Virus record (IMG/VR): IMGVR_UViG_3300046516_000558
Location: 1-44,401 of that record
Origin: a virus
DNA length: 44,401 nucleotides
Reading direction: 5' to 3' (one strand)
The position numbers and the translations under genes are program-made. Position 1 is the stretch's first letter, and every line of letters starts with the position of its first letter. This document shows positions 14,115-22,037 of this stretch, piece by piece. Below the pieces are notes generated by a model. It was not told the DNA's origin. It saw only the letters and a program-made list of their open reading frames with translations, and made no database searches.

Positions 14115-16610
14115 ATGTCCGCGGGAACCGCCCAGACTCAACGCGCCATAACGATCGATTTCATCACCCGCCGCAGGCTCACCGCCCATGCGGTTTTCTT
14201 TCGTCCGAACACCGGCGATCCGGACGCCAAGGACGCGCTCGCAGACGAGCTTACGACGGATCTGGGCGCATGGGACGGGCCTGAGCACAATGTCGGCATT
14301 CGCCTTGACAGCGGTCACCTCGAACTCGGCGTCCGCGCCGGCAGCGACGCCTTCGTCCACGCCTTCTTTCTAGCAGCCGAGCATCTCCGCCTCGACGCCC
14401 GCGCCGCCTTTGGCGTTCATCAAATCTCATCAATCATCATCAAGGTCGAGGACCAGGAGCTCATCGAGCCATGGGCTCCGCGCTGGCCCAAGGGGTTCAA
14501 AGACAAGCACGGCCACTGGACCGAGACGACGGTCAAAACCTCGTCGATGAAGACCAAGTCCGCCAACGCGATCTATCGCTATTCGAAGCCCCTGCCGGGT
14601 TCGATCGTCCCCGAAGGCGTGGTTGTCTGGCGGCCCAAAGGCAAGCCCGCGGCGCTCGATCCCGAAATTGGCGTCGAGGACATGGAGCACCGCGCGCTTG
14701 AGCCTACAGGCATGGACACGCTCATCCGCGCGCTCGCCTATGCAACGCTGGTCTATTGGATCCGGACCTACCTCGACGGCTTGAAGGACTGGGACGCGAT
14801 TTTGACCGGCCGGCTGGGCGGTTGGATCGCGCGCTGCGAGGTCGAGGGCCGCGCCATCAACGCCCAAGGCAAGAGCCTCGAAGGCATTTGCTGGTGCCCG
14901 ATCGACACCCGCGAGCAGGCTCTCGACCTGGTCGCTTTTCTCAAGAAGGTAGGCGCGGATGACGATCTCAAGGTCGCCTATCTGCAGGCCGAGGCGCAGC
15001 TGATCCGCAATCCGCGCGCCCCGGTGGCTGGCTGGCCGGCGCTTGCCGGCCTATTCGGCAACGATGGCATGCAGGGTATTCGCAAGGCCTTCCACGCCGG
15101 CCTCGATCTCCAGGTCATTGAGAGATTGAGCGAGCGGTGGGTCCTCGATCTATCGACCAACTCGTATCTGGACAGGGAGAGCATCTCGACGGGATTGCCG
15201 TTCGAAAAGACCTTCGATCAGCTGGTTCACAATTATGGCAACGAACTGGTTTTCGTCGGCAAAAAGGCGATGAACCCATTTCGTCTCTATGCCGCTTCGT
15301 CGATGCGCACCGACGTGCAGAGGGCGGGAATGTTCCCAGGCGAGGAGCCGGGTTCTCTTCTGCGTTATTCTCAGGTCGACGGCATTATAAAGGAGGAGGA
15401 TTGGCGGGTTGGGGAATACAGGGTTTTAAACACCTATCGAGGATTTACCATCAAGCCGATCGGGGTGATCGATCCGGTTTTGATGCGCAAGATCGTCACG
15501 GCGCTCGACATCATGCTTGGACTTCTGACCCGCGATAATCAGGCGCAGATGGATTGGCTCAAGAAGTTTATTGCCTGGACTATTAAGTTTCCCGATAAAA
15601 AACAGCAGGTTGCGCCAGTCATCGTTGGCGGGCAAGGCATAGGCAAATCGGTATTCGGCGAGAACCTGATGCAGGCTGTGTTCGGCAATCTCTGCGGCAC
15701 GGCGTCGGCGGCCCTGCTGACCGACAACGCTTTTTTGATCACTCCATTTATTGGAAAGCTGATGACCTTCGTCGACGAGGTCAGGCTCGAAACTGCGGGC
15801 GCGATCAACGAGATCAAAAAGATCGTGCGGCAGAAACGGATATCGGGGCAGCTGAAATTCAAGGACCAGCAGGACCATGAGATTTACAGCCGGCTCATCC
15901 TCGCGTCCAACCATGCGGATATCGGACTGACCTCCCAGGACGCCGCCGATCGCGCTTTGTTTTTCATCGTGTCGTGGACTGCGCGGAACAAGGACATGAA
16001 CGACGCGGAATTCCAAACCTGGACATGGGGCTACAAGCCTTTCTATTCCGAGCTCACGGCGATGCTGGAAGTACCCGTCGTTCGCCAGCATCTGATGCGC
16101 TATTTTCGCGATATCGAGTGCACCCAGGCCGAGCTCGAGGATCTGACCCACTCGTCGCGGTTCGACGAGAATGTCGTCAAGGCGACAATGTCCAAGACGC
16201 GCATGATCGCGCGCCAGATCGCTGCTTCGGCTCGCGTCGTCGCCGGCAACGACCTGACCGCTTGGTTCAACATTTATGATTTACGCACCGCGGTTACCCG
16301 CGAGGATGGGCAACGCAGCCGCCTCGACGCCAACGACGTTCTGAGAGAATTCGAGATTGCGGGTGTCATCGAGACGATGAGCGGAGGTCATTATCGGTTC
16401 AAGTACGGCTACGGCAAAACTCTGCTCGAACTCGGCAAGTCCCATAATCTTGAGCTTGTCCCAACCCATCCAGTCGGACCGGGAGATTTCGATGACAACC
16501 CTGTTATGTCGAACGTCAATCCGCCGCCGTGGCGCGGCAACAAGAAAGGCGGCGACGGCCGCCGTCGTCCTTTCAACGTTGGCGACTCTGACTATGTCGA
16601 CGACGAGTGA
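14115..16610 (+). CDS. Superfamily 3 helicase (DUF5906-like replication protein)
   Basis: An 831-residue protein and the only clear replication helicase in the genome. The SF3 core is visible: Walker A GGQGIGKS at about 505-512, Walker B FVDE at about 551-554 and motif C ASNHAD near 597-602, as in DUF5906/D5-like phage proteins. It should unwind DNA at the phage origin and may work with a primase domain in its N-terminal 400 residues, although I cannot see recognisable primase motifs there. The start is fixed by the GCATGCC module. Its last 119 nt are read in another frame by the secreted-protein gene at 16492. No phage DNA polymerase is visible, so the host enzyme is probably recruited. Confidence 0.85.
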   Translation: MSAGTAQTQRAITIDFITRRRLTAHAVFFRPNTGDPDAKDALADELTTDLGAWDGPEHNVGIRLDSGHLELGVRAGSDAFVHAFFLAAEHLRLDARAAFGVHQISSIIIKVEDQELIEPWAPRWPKGFKDKHGHWTETTVKTSSMKTKSANAIYRYSKPLPGSIVPEGVVVWRPKGKPAALDPEIGVEDMEHRALEPTGMDTLIRALAYATLVYWIRTYLDGLKDWDAILTGRLGGWIARCEVEGRAINAQGKSLEGICWCPIDTREQALDLVAFLKKVGADDDLKVAYLQAEAQLIRNPRAPVAGWPALAGLFGNDGMQGIRKAFHAGLDLQVIERLSERWVLDLSTNSYLDRESISTGLPFEKTFDQLVHNYGNELVFVGKKAMNPFRLYAASSMRTDVQRAGMFPGEEPGSLLRYSQVDGIIKEEDWRVGEYRVLNTYRGFTIKPIGVIDPVLMRKIVTALDIMLGLLTRDNQAQMDWLKKFIAWTIKFPDKKQQVAPVIVGGQGIGKSVFGENLMQAVFGNLCGTASAALLTDNAFLITPFIGKLMTFVDEVRLETAGAINEIKKIVRQKRISGQLKFKDQQDHEIYSRLILASNHADIGLTSQDAADRALFFIVSWTARNKDMNDAEFQTWTWGYKPFYSELTAMLEVPVVRQHLMRYFRDIECTQAELEDLTHSSRFDENVVKATMSKTRMIARQIAASARVVAGNDLTAWFNIYDLRTAVTREDGQRSRLDANDVLREFEIAGVIETMSGGHYRFKYGYGKTLLELGKSHNLELVPTHPVGPGDFDDNPVMSNVNPPPWRGNKKGGDGRRRPFNVGDSDYVDDE

Positions 16611-16893
16611 AGCGCATTGCTACAGCCGCTGGCATTATCCTTGGCCACAACGATGTCATGGCCAATTTCACGCCAGCTTCCGCCGGTTTCACGCCAGCTT
16701 CCGCCAAAGTCCGCCAACCGGAAAAGTCAAAAATTCAATTTCAAATCAGGAACGCGCCGAGAACAAATCGAAGCCGGCATTCATCCTGCCCGACTTGACG
16801 GTGATCGATTGGGGCATCGTCGATTATTATGGTATGCCGGTCGAGCGTATCCGGGCCGTTGCATTTTTGCGGGCCTCGAGTAATGTCCCGTAG
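16492..16893 (+). CDS. Small secreted protein, start nested in the helicase gene
   Basis: A 133-residue protein with an apparent signal peptide: positive n-region (RTSIRRRGAATRK), hydrophobic core (AAVVLSTLATLTM) and a cleavage site near SEA-HCYS after residue 41. The mature part starts with a Cys/aromatic motif (HCYSRWHYPWPQRC), has a 7-residue tandem repeat (HASFRRF/HASFRQS) and ends in a folded-looking region containing DLTVIDWGIVDYYGMP. GGGAG lies 6 nt before ATG 16492. It overlaps the helicase in the +1 frame for 119 nt. A GTG at 16607 opens a rival 63-residue frame, which I consider weaker. Export to the periplasm suggests an envelope function such as superinfection exclusion; that is inference. 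Confidence 0.6.
   Translation: MTTLLCRTSIRRRGAATRKAATAAVVLSTLATLTMSTTSEAHCYSRWHYPWPQRCHGQFHASFRRFHASFRQSPPTGKVKNSISNQERAENKSKPAFILPDLTVIDWGIVDYYGMPVERIRAVAFLRASSNVP
16666..16705 (+). repeat. Short tandem repeat, period 21
   Basis: TTTCACGCCAGCTTCCGCC occurs at 16666-16684 and again at 16687-16705. It encodes the duplicated HASFR segments of the secreted protein. Confidence 0.8.
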
Positions 16894-16910
16894 GTTTTTA
16901 GGAGGACGCG

Positions 16911-17252
16911 ATGGCAACCGCTCCCGTCAAGCATGAGCCCCCGAAGCACGAACCCCCGAAGCAGGAGCCGGCCAAAAAGGTCGTGGGCGAGCCGGGTTCG
17001 CTGGTGATGCCGCTCGCGGATCCCGCGCTTGGCGAGCCGCTCGTCGGCGCAACGAGCGTGAAGGGCGAGCATATCGAAGACGGCGAGCGCGATCCCGGTA
17101 CGATCGCAGAAGAGCAGCGGCGCCGCTCCGAGGACTACGAGGACGCGCTCATCAGCGGCGATCCGCTGAGACTGTCGCCCAATGACCGGACCAACGAGCA
17201 GCAGGACGCCCTACAGCACGATCCGCGCCGTCCAGCCCCGCCAAAGAAGTAG
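16911..17252 (+). CDS. Proline/lysine/glutamate-rich protein, unknown function
   Basis: A 113-residue protein. The N-terminus carries three short 'K-x-E-P-P' type repeats (VKHEPPKHEPPKQEPAKK), the rest is acidic and probably disordered with one helical segment. AGGAGG stands 4-9 nt before the ATG, the strongest Shine-Dalgarno in the early arm, so high expression is likely. It begins a group of three genes (to 18661) whose products look more like structural proteins than enzymes. No family recognised. Confidence 0.7.
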   Translation: MATAPVKHEPPKHEPPKQEPAKKVVGEPGSLVMPLADPALGEPLVGATSVKGEHIEDGERDPGTIAEEQRRRSEDYEDALISGDPLRLSPNDRTNEQQDALQHDPRRPAPPKK

Positions 17253-17255
17253 GCC

Positions 17256-18074
17256 ATGGCGACTCGTCCTCTCGGAACCGGCTACGATCCCAATAGCGGT
17301 TGGCCGCCCGACGACTCGACGAATGTCGGCTGGTACGACACCGATCTCTATGGCAATTTCGGGCCAGGCGGCTTCGCTCCCAATCCCAAGATGACTGGCC
17401 CGGTGACGGGGACGCCGCCCGGACTGTCGTTATCCGGACCAGGCGGCAACGGCGCAGCCATCAATCCGGATCAGGTAATCCCGCCCGAAAACTCGACCAT
17501 CCCCAATATGAAATCCGTCGGCCCGTTCACCGGCGGCAGCGCAACCGACGCGATCGTCCGCGGGGCCTCTAAATATGGCCTACGTCGGGTCCCGGGCGTC
17601 GGCACAGCGATGGACCTCGTTTCTCCGACCGACGAACTTGCTGGTCCGACAGGCGTCGAACTGCCGCGCACCCTGGGTCGATCGCCAAGCGGCCCTGCAC
17701 GTTATGGACCTCCGTCGGCAAGCACTCCTCCTTTAACGCCGTTCACCCAGCCGGCTCACCCCTCGACGATGCGTTATCCCATGTGGTCGACGCCGCCGGC
17801 TCCCGCTCCCTCCGCTGGAGGAGGCATTGGATCGGACGCTCGTTTCCCTGTCGGACCTCCGATAACCGCGCCCGCCATGCCCCCGGTGCGCCCGCGCGTC
17901 GCGCCGGCTGGCCCAGCTGCAGCGCAACAGCAGCCCAACCTCGGCAACTACGCGCCCATCTATCAGCCCAACATCGCCCGCACCGGCAACGTCCGCGGCG
18001 GCAGGAGCGGCGACGACAATGCGCCGTTGATGGGCGCGCCGGATTGGTCGAGGCTGTTTGGAAGGCAACCATGA
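17256..18074 (+). CDS. Pro/Gly-rich protein, unknown function
   Basis: A 272-residue low-complexity protein rich in Pro, Gly, Ala and Ser, with a short helical segment near 95-115 (ATDAIVRGASKYGLRRVPGV). Long disordered proteins of this sort are common among virion and internal proteins, yet this one is on the early strand. It follows the previous gene by 3 nt, and its stop overlaps the next ATG. Function unknown. Confidence 0.65.
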   Translation: MATRPLGTGYDPNSGWPPDDSTNVGWYDTDLYGNFGPGGFAPNPKMTGPVTGTPPGLSLSGPGGNGAAINPDQVIPPENSTIPNMKSVGPFTGGSATDAIVRGASKYGLRRVPGVGTAMDLVSPTDELAGPTGVELPRTLGRSPSGPARYGPPSASTPPLTPFTQPAHPSTMRYPMWSTPPAPAPSAGGGIGSDARFPVGPPITAPAMPPVRPRVAPAGPAAAQQQPNLGNYAPIYQPNIARTGNVRGGRSGDDNAPLMGAPDWSRLFGRQP

Positions 18075-18661
18075 TAAGAGAGCCTGATCTCGCCGCTGAG
18101 GTAGCGCTCTGCCAGGCGATCCATTCTTGGAAAGCCTCGGCCGAGGTGACGGCGGAAGTCACCGACCTCGTTGCGGCGTTGGGCGCTGATACGGCCACGC
18201 ATGACCGAACGATCGACGCGCCATCGGACGCCCGCTTAGCGCTGGGCGCGGTCAACGGCATTGTGGCCCCCGCCGCCGGCTGGAAGACCCGTTTCGGCAA
18301 CGACATGATCTTGCTCATCAACGCAGGCCGAGCCGGCGGATTAAGCAAGAGCCAGATCATCTCCGCTATCGACGACACATTCGGGATCGCGCACGCGCCC
18401 GCGGTCGTCAATACGCCCTACGTCTCTTCGAACGGTGTGATTGTCGGTTCGGTATGCAGCTGCACGCAAGGGCAATGGACCGGATCCCCGACCGGCTATA
18501 CCTACCAGTGGAAACGTGACGGGACGACCAATCTCGGCACCGCTGCGACCTACACGCTCGTCTCCGCCGATGTCGGCGGACATGCGATCACCTGCGTGGT
18601 CACCGCGACCAACGCCACCGGCTCGCAGGCCGCCCCGCCGTCCAATCCGATTGTGACTTGA
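18071..18661 (+). CDS. Protein with C-terminal Ig-like domain
   Basis: A 196-residue protein. The first 110 residues are helical. Residues about 120-196 (QWTGSPTGYTYQWKRDGTTN, then a second half with ITCVVTATNATGSQ) have the alternating-strand, Trp-Lys-x-D-G and 'C-x-V-T-A-T-N-x-x-G' pattern of bacterial and phage Ig-like domains. Such domains usually decorate virions and bind surface carbohydrate. The ATG overlaps the previous stop; a longer in-frame reading from 17783 lies over the previous gene. It is unusual to find it in the early arm. Confidence 0.65.
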   Translation: MIREPDLAAEVALCQAIHSWKASAEVTAEVTDLVAALGADTATHDRTIDAPSDARLALGAVNGIVAPAAGWKTRFGNDMILLINAGRAGGLSKSQIISAIDDTFGIAHAPAVVNTPYVSSNGVIVGSVCSCTQGQWTGSPTGYTYQWKRDGTTNLGTAATYTLVSADVGGHAITCVVTATNATGSQAAPPSNPIVT

Positions 18662-18686
18662 CAACGCCGTAGTCCTTCAGTATCTC
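18658..18686 (+). promoter_or_regulatory. Promoter for the recombination/replication operon
   Basis: TTGACA (18658-18663), 17 bp, TATCTC (18681-18686), start site near 18693. The 5' leader holds a hairpin GAGCCT (18697-18702) / AGGCTC (18712-18717). CAGTCCTA, also seen at 12269, follows the -10 box. Confidence 0.6.
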
Positions 18687-18734
18687 AGTCCTACTCGAGC
18701 CTCAACCCAATAGGCTCCACCATGAGGACTGACG

Positions 18735-19250
18735 ATGAAACAGGAAACTCGGGTCATTGGCGACTGCGCCGTGACCAGGCTGGACAAACTGCTCCACGAC
18801 ATCGAGCAGGAAACCCAAGCGGTTATCCAGCAGAACGACATTCAAACCGCCATCACCCACTACGCCGCGTTCAGGGATCTTCTTGACTCGCTGAAGGAGC
18901 GCACAAGCGCGCTGGAGAAGCACGCCCAGTCGCTTTCCTATCAGACGCTGCCGACGATGTTCACCAACCAGAACGTCAAGACGATCAATGTCGTCGGCGT
19001 CGGCCGAGTGACCATCAACGTGCGCTGGAACGCTACGATGCCCAACAAGGAAAAGGGCATGGAATGGCTGCGCGCGACCGGCAACGGCGGCTTGATCATC
19101 GAAACCGTCAATGCGGGCACGTTGACCTCATTTGCCAAGGTCGAAGCTCTCTCGGGTCATCCGCTGCCCGAAACGATCTTTAAAGTCGGCACCGCACAGT
19201 TCACCAGCATCACCAAGAGCGGAGTGTCCGATGACGAACGCGTGGAATAA
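18735..19250 (+). CDS. Conserved phage protein in replication operon
   Basis: A 171-residue protein. The first 70 residues are a helical coiled coil (LDKLLHDIEQETQAVIQQND). The rest is a compact alpha/beta domain (TINVVGVGRVTINVRWNAT...KVEALSGHPLPETIFKVGTA). Proteins with this kind of ending occur beside single-strand binding and annealing genes in other phages as far as I recall, but I know no function. GAGG upstream and a good promoter support expression as the head of the 18735-24201 operon. Its last 20 nt overlap the next gene. Confidence 0.65.
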   Translation: MKQETRVIGDCAVTRLDKLLHDIEQETQAVIQQNDIQTAITHYAAFRDLLDSLKERTSALEKHAQSLSYQTLPTMFTNQNVKTINVVGVGRVTINVRWNATMPNKEKGMEWLRATGNGGLIIETVNAGTLTSFAKVEALSGHPLPETIFKVGTAQFTSITKSGVSDDERVE

Positions 19251-19458
19251 GGTCAATCGCGACGAGCGCGTTCACGAACTCAACATCGCCAAGCACGAGG
19301 CTCTCGGAACGCTTCTCGGCATGGTCGACATCGTCCTCTTGGCGCAGGCGCACCCCACCGTGTTCAGCCTGCCGCGAAAGATGGACGAACTGCGCGAAGC
19401 TCGTGAGGCTTACCGCGTCGCGGAGGCCGCCTACATCGACGCGCGGTTCCGCAAATGA
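19231..19458 (+). CDS. 75-residue helical protein, unknown function
   Basis: Begins MTNAWNKVNRDERVHELNIA; almost entirely helical with a Glu/Arg/Ala-rich C-terminus. It overlaps the gene before by 20 nt. The longer in-frame reading from 19132 has no ribosome-binding site and lies over the previous gene. Function unknown. Confidence 0.6.
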   Translation: MTNAWNKVNRDERVHELNIAKHEALGTLLGMVDIVLLAQAHPTVFSLPRKMDELREAREAYRVAEAAYIDARFRK

Positions 19459-19500
19459 CCATAACCTTTGTCTCTCCGATCAAGCCGCATCTCTCTCACA

Positions 19501-19513
19501 GGGAAGCCTTCCC
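19501..19513 (+). promoter_or_regulatory. Ribosome-binding site inside an inverted repeat
   Basis: GGGAAG-C-CTTCCC, with the GGGAAG serving as Shine-Dalgarno 8 nt before ATG 19515. It resembles the palindromic site of the capsid gene. Confidence 0.45.
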
Positions 19514-19514
19514 A

Positions 19515-20372
19515 ATGGCAAACGAACTGACTGAACCGCGCTCGACCAACGTCTCGGAATTTCTTCGCAAGCAGTCCACCGGCGCGTCCTTCGGCAACAT
19601 CGACGCCTCCGATCTCAAACCGCCGCGGCTCAAGGTCCTGGCCGGCCAATCGCCCGAGGTCCTCGACGGCGTTCCCGGCGCGCTCCCGGGTAATTTCTGG
19701 CTGACGATCCTCAACCAGCCCCTAGGGCAGGCGGTTGTCGGCTCGCCTATCCTGCTGCGCAAGACCTACATGGTCTGGGCTCCGAAGACCACTGGCAGCG
19801 AACAGAAAGGCCCGCTCGCGACCGCCAGCGATGGCCTGAACTGGGATGTTCCGAACCAGTCGTTTGAGGTCAAAATCGCCAATCGTATGTACACTTGGAA
19901 GCTGGGCCGCACCGTTGCCGAGACGGGTGCGCACAAGTTCGGCTCGAGCCAGGATGATGATCCGAAATCGAAGCCGATCGCCACGTTGACCTACGACATC
20001 CTGTTCCTGCTCGATCTGCCCAACGGTCAGAAGCAGCTCGCGGTGTTCACCGCGGCGCGCACGGGCGTCAAGCCGGTGCAGAACTTCATCTCGACCGTGA
20101 AGGCGCTGGGCATCGATCAGTTCTACCAGCGGCACCGGATCGTCATTCAGAAGAAGCAGGGGCCCACCGGAGATCCGTATTTTTCGTTCGACTTCCAGTA
20201 CGTGGGCGAGGTCGAAAGCATGGAGGAGGCCAAGATGCTGCGCGGCCTCTACGACAGCTATGCCAAGTCGGGCTTTGTCACCGACGTCGGGGATGCCGAT
20301 GATCGTCCGGCCGGCAAGGTCAGCGACTTCGTTCCTGATAACAAAGACGACGTCGACGAGGTCCCGTTCTGA
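19515..20372 (+). CDS. Putative single-stranded DNA-binding protein (acidic-tail)
   Basis: A 285-residue protein beginning MANELTEPRSTNVSEFLRKQ. The core (LKVLAGQSPEVLDGVPGALP...TYDILFLLDLPNGQKQLAVF) is beta-rich, as expected of an OB-fold-like binding protein, and it ends in an acidic tail closing DDVDEVPF, strikingly like the 'DDDIPF' tail by which SSB proteins recruit partners. It sits with a nuclease and a helicase operon. I prefer ATG 19515 because of the upstream GGGAAG; an ATG at 19455 overlapping the previous stop would add 20 residues and has no Shine-Dalgarno. I cannot confirm an OB fold, so this is a motif-based inference. Confidence 0.5.
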   Translation: MANELTEPRSTNVSEFLRKQSTGASFGNIDASDLKPPRLKVLAGQSPEVLDGVPGALPGNFWLTILNQPLGQAVVGSPILLRKTYMVWAPKTTGSEQKGPLATASDGLNWDVPNQSFEVKIANRMYTWKLGRTVAETGAHKFGSSQDDDPKSKPIATLTYDILFLLDLPNGQKQLAVFTAARTGVKPVQNFISTVKALGIDQFYQRHRIVIQKKQGPTGDPYFSFDFQYVGEVESMEEAKMLRGLYDSYAKSGFVTDVGDADDRPAGKVSDFVPDNKDDVDEVPF

Positions 20373-20391
20373 TGCAGAGGAGGGGAGTTCG

Positions 20392-20763
20392 ATGACTGTG
20401 ATCAAGTTTCGTAAACATACGACTGAGGGCGAATTAGAAGCGGCAGCTAGAGAGTTTCACGCTAAGAATAAACTTATCTGGAAACTGTATGTCGAAAGAG
20501 CGAAAGAAGTCATTAAACATGGCCATAGGCGGTACGGGTCAGCCGCTATATGGGAATGGCTTCGATGGGAGGTAAGGCTCCAGACGAAGGATGACAATTT
20601 TAAACTGCCCAACAATCATCGCCCGTCATATGCGCGTTGGTGGAATAGCAAACATCCGGAATTTTCGCCTCAGTTTTTTCTGGAGAAGCCACGACGCGGT
20701 AGCCTGGGTCGCGTCGACAAATACGGCCGTTCCATAGACGAAGACGGCGACGACGACGAATGA
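20392..20763 (+). CDS. Conserved phage protein, unknown function
   Basis: A 123-residue protein: helical, aromatic and basic (FHAKNKLIWKLYVERAKEVI, then WEWLRWEVRLQTKDDNFKLP), ending in an acidic Asp/Glu run. The signature 'F-H-x2-N-x-x-I/V...R-R-Y-G-x3-I-W-E-x-L-R-W-E' recurs in phages of many hosts as far as I recall, with no known function. GGGGAG is 5 nt before the ATG. Its stop overlaps the next ATG. Confidence 0.7.
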   Translation: MTVIKFRKHTTEGELEAAAREFHAKNKLIWKLYVERAKEVIKHGHRRYGSAAIWEWLRWEVRLQTKDDNFKLPNNHRPSYARWWNSKHPEFSPQFFLEKPRRGSLGRVDKYGRSIDEDGDDDE

Positions 20764-20972
20764 CCCCTGGCCGCTACGCCAAGATCAAAGCCGTCGCCAC
20801 GGACGAACGCGGCGATCCGGCGACGCGCGCCGCGGCTCAGAAGCAGGTCGAGAAGTGGCGCGTCAAAATGGAAGGCCCGGAGAAGAAGCTGCATCCCGGC
20901 ATGGTTCAGTCGGACGAATATAAACAGTGGGCCAAAACTATGGAAGCGGGATATCGCCGTGGCCGAAAGTGA
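20760..20972 (+). CDS. 70-residue basic protein, unknown function
   Basis: Begins MTPGRYAKIKAVATDERGDP and is Lys/Arg-rich and helical (ATRAAAQKQVEKWRVKMEGP). Start overlaps the previous stop (ATGA), and the next gene overlaps its last 14 nt. Function unknown. Confidence 0.6.
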   Translation: MTPGRYAKIKAVATDERGDPATRAAAQKQVEKWRVKMEGPEKKLHPGMVQSDEYKQWAKTMEAGYRRGRK

Positions 20973-21192
20973 CATCGCCTATCTGGACACGATGAACGAG
21001 GTTCTGGCGATGACGCTCGAATTCCTTGAGGAGGCCCGCAACTCGCATGACGACGTGCGTATGGGAGCCTATCTCAAGATGGCGTCGCGCTCGCTGCGCT
21101 GCGCTATGGAAATCTATGGAGATCATCTGGCGCAAAACCGCGTCGAGATGAAACGAGGAGAGAACTTAAATGGCGACTATCTATCTGATTGA
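20959..21192 (+). CDS. 77-residue helical protein, unknown function
   Basis: GTG start within the previous gene's 3' end. The product (MAESDIAYLDTMNEVLAMTL...) looks like two or three amphipathic helices. The following gene overlaps by 23 nt. No family recognised. Confidence 0.6.
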   Translation: MAESDIAYLDTMNEVLAMTLEFLEEARNSHDDVRMGAYLKMASRSLRCAMEIYGDHLAQNRVEMKRGENLNGDYLSD

Positions 21193-21409
21193 ATTGAGGT
21201 TGGGGCAAAAGGAAATGCTGCTGTTCCTCGATCAAAACCCGAATTTTTCGCATTCGATTACGGCTGTCACCGATGACGCCGAGACGGGCAAGAGGTGGCC
21301 CGCTCCCGCAGAGACGGCTTACACGCCCTCGCGCGTCGTCCAACGTCGCAAGCGGCGCACCAAGGCGCAGATCGAGGCCGACAACGCAACGCCGAAAGCC
21401 GCGGAGTGA
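21170..21409 (+). CDS. 79-residue protein, unknown function
   Basis: Begins MATIYLIELRLGQKEMLLFL, a strand-helix start, then a disordered basic segment (RVVQRRKRRTKAQIEADNAT). GAGAG lies 7 nt before the ATG. The nuclease gene's GTG overlaps its stop. The basic tail suggests nucleic-acid contact; function unknown. Confidence 0.6.
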   Translation: MATIYLIELRLGQKEMLLFLDQNPNFSHSITAVTDDAETGKRWPAPAETAYTPSRVVQRRKRRTKAQIEADNATPKAAE

Positions 21410-21837
21410 AAACTCCGCTTCATCTCGAGGATCTGAAAGCGGCTCTCGAGTCGAAGCCTCGACACGGGGGGACGGAATTGAGCGAGGCGGATTACAAGCG
21501 TCAGCTTGTGGCTGATATCAACCGTCTCCCCGAGGCGCGTGCGCGCCGGATCGAGGACAAATACGGCGTCGGCATTCCAGACCTGATCATCAAACTGCCT
21601 GACGTCCCGACGTTCTGGGCCGAGGGCAAGGTGGTCAAGCACAACGTCTTCGGCCCGACGCCCATTCAGTTCGAGGAAGGCCAGAGATGGATTGCCGCCG
21701 GCATGCGCGTCATCCTGATCGGCTGGCACCACGGCGCGATCTACCTGTCTCCGTGGAAGCAAGAGGTCGATCGGCGCGACTGCTTTGAGGCTGTTGGCGT
21801 CGATCACGTCAAGACCCTGATGGAGTTCGTGCGGTGA
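21406..21837 (+). CDS. VRR-NUC (PD-(D/E)XK) nuclease
   Basis: A 143-residue single-domain nuclease. Motifs in order: a helical Glu at about 50 (RIEDKYG), GIPDL with the catalytic Asp at about 59, and AEGKVV with Glu 73 and Lys 75, then a Gln at about 88 (PTPIQFE), the VRR-NUC arrangement. Stand-alone VRR-NUC enzymes in phages are structure-selective endonucleases that may resolve replication or recombination intermediates. It starts with GTG overlapping the previous stop; a longer reading in frame lacks support. It lies in one operon with an SNF2 helicase, a recurring phage pairing. Confidence 0.8.
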   Translation: MKTPLHLEDLKAALESKPRHGGTELSEADYKRQLVADINRLPEARARRIEDKYGVGIPDLIIKLPDVPTFWAEGKVVKHNVFGPTPIQFEEGQRWIAAGMRVILIGWHHGAIYLSPWKQEVDRRDCFEAVGVDHVKTLMEFVR

Positions 21838-22037
21838 AACTCTGCATGGACTGCATGCATTATGGCGGCGTCGCGATGGCGACCGGCAAATACATCTGCA
21901 ATCACCCGCTCAATAATTTCGAGCATCCGGTCGATGGGCTTCGTCACGGTTACGACGCCAGCTGGCTGCGCATGGCCCCGGAACTTCAGATCATTGGATG
22001 CGGCATAGCAGCGCGATGGTGGGAGAAAAAAGAATGA
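21834..22037 (+). CDS. Small zinc-finger-like protein
   Basis: A 67-residue protein with GTG start overlapping the nuclease stop. Cys4, Cys7 (MKLCMDCMHYGG), Cys22 and His24 (YICNHP) form a short zinc-knuckle pattern, followed by aromatic residues and a second Cys (IIGCGIAARWW). It could bind nucleic acid or act as an adaptor; function unknown. Confidence 0.65.
   Translation: MKLCMDCMHYGGVAMATGKYICNHPLNNFEHPVDGLRHGYDASWLRMAPELQIIGCGIAARWWEKKE

Noticed and set aside
16607-16798. 63-codon GTG frame after the helicase
   Set aside because: GTGA overlap is attractive, but the overlapping frame from 16492 has a real signal peptide and Shine-Dalgarno.
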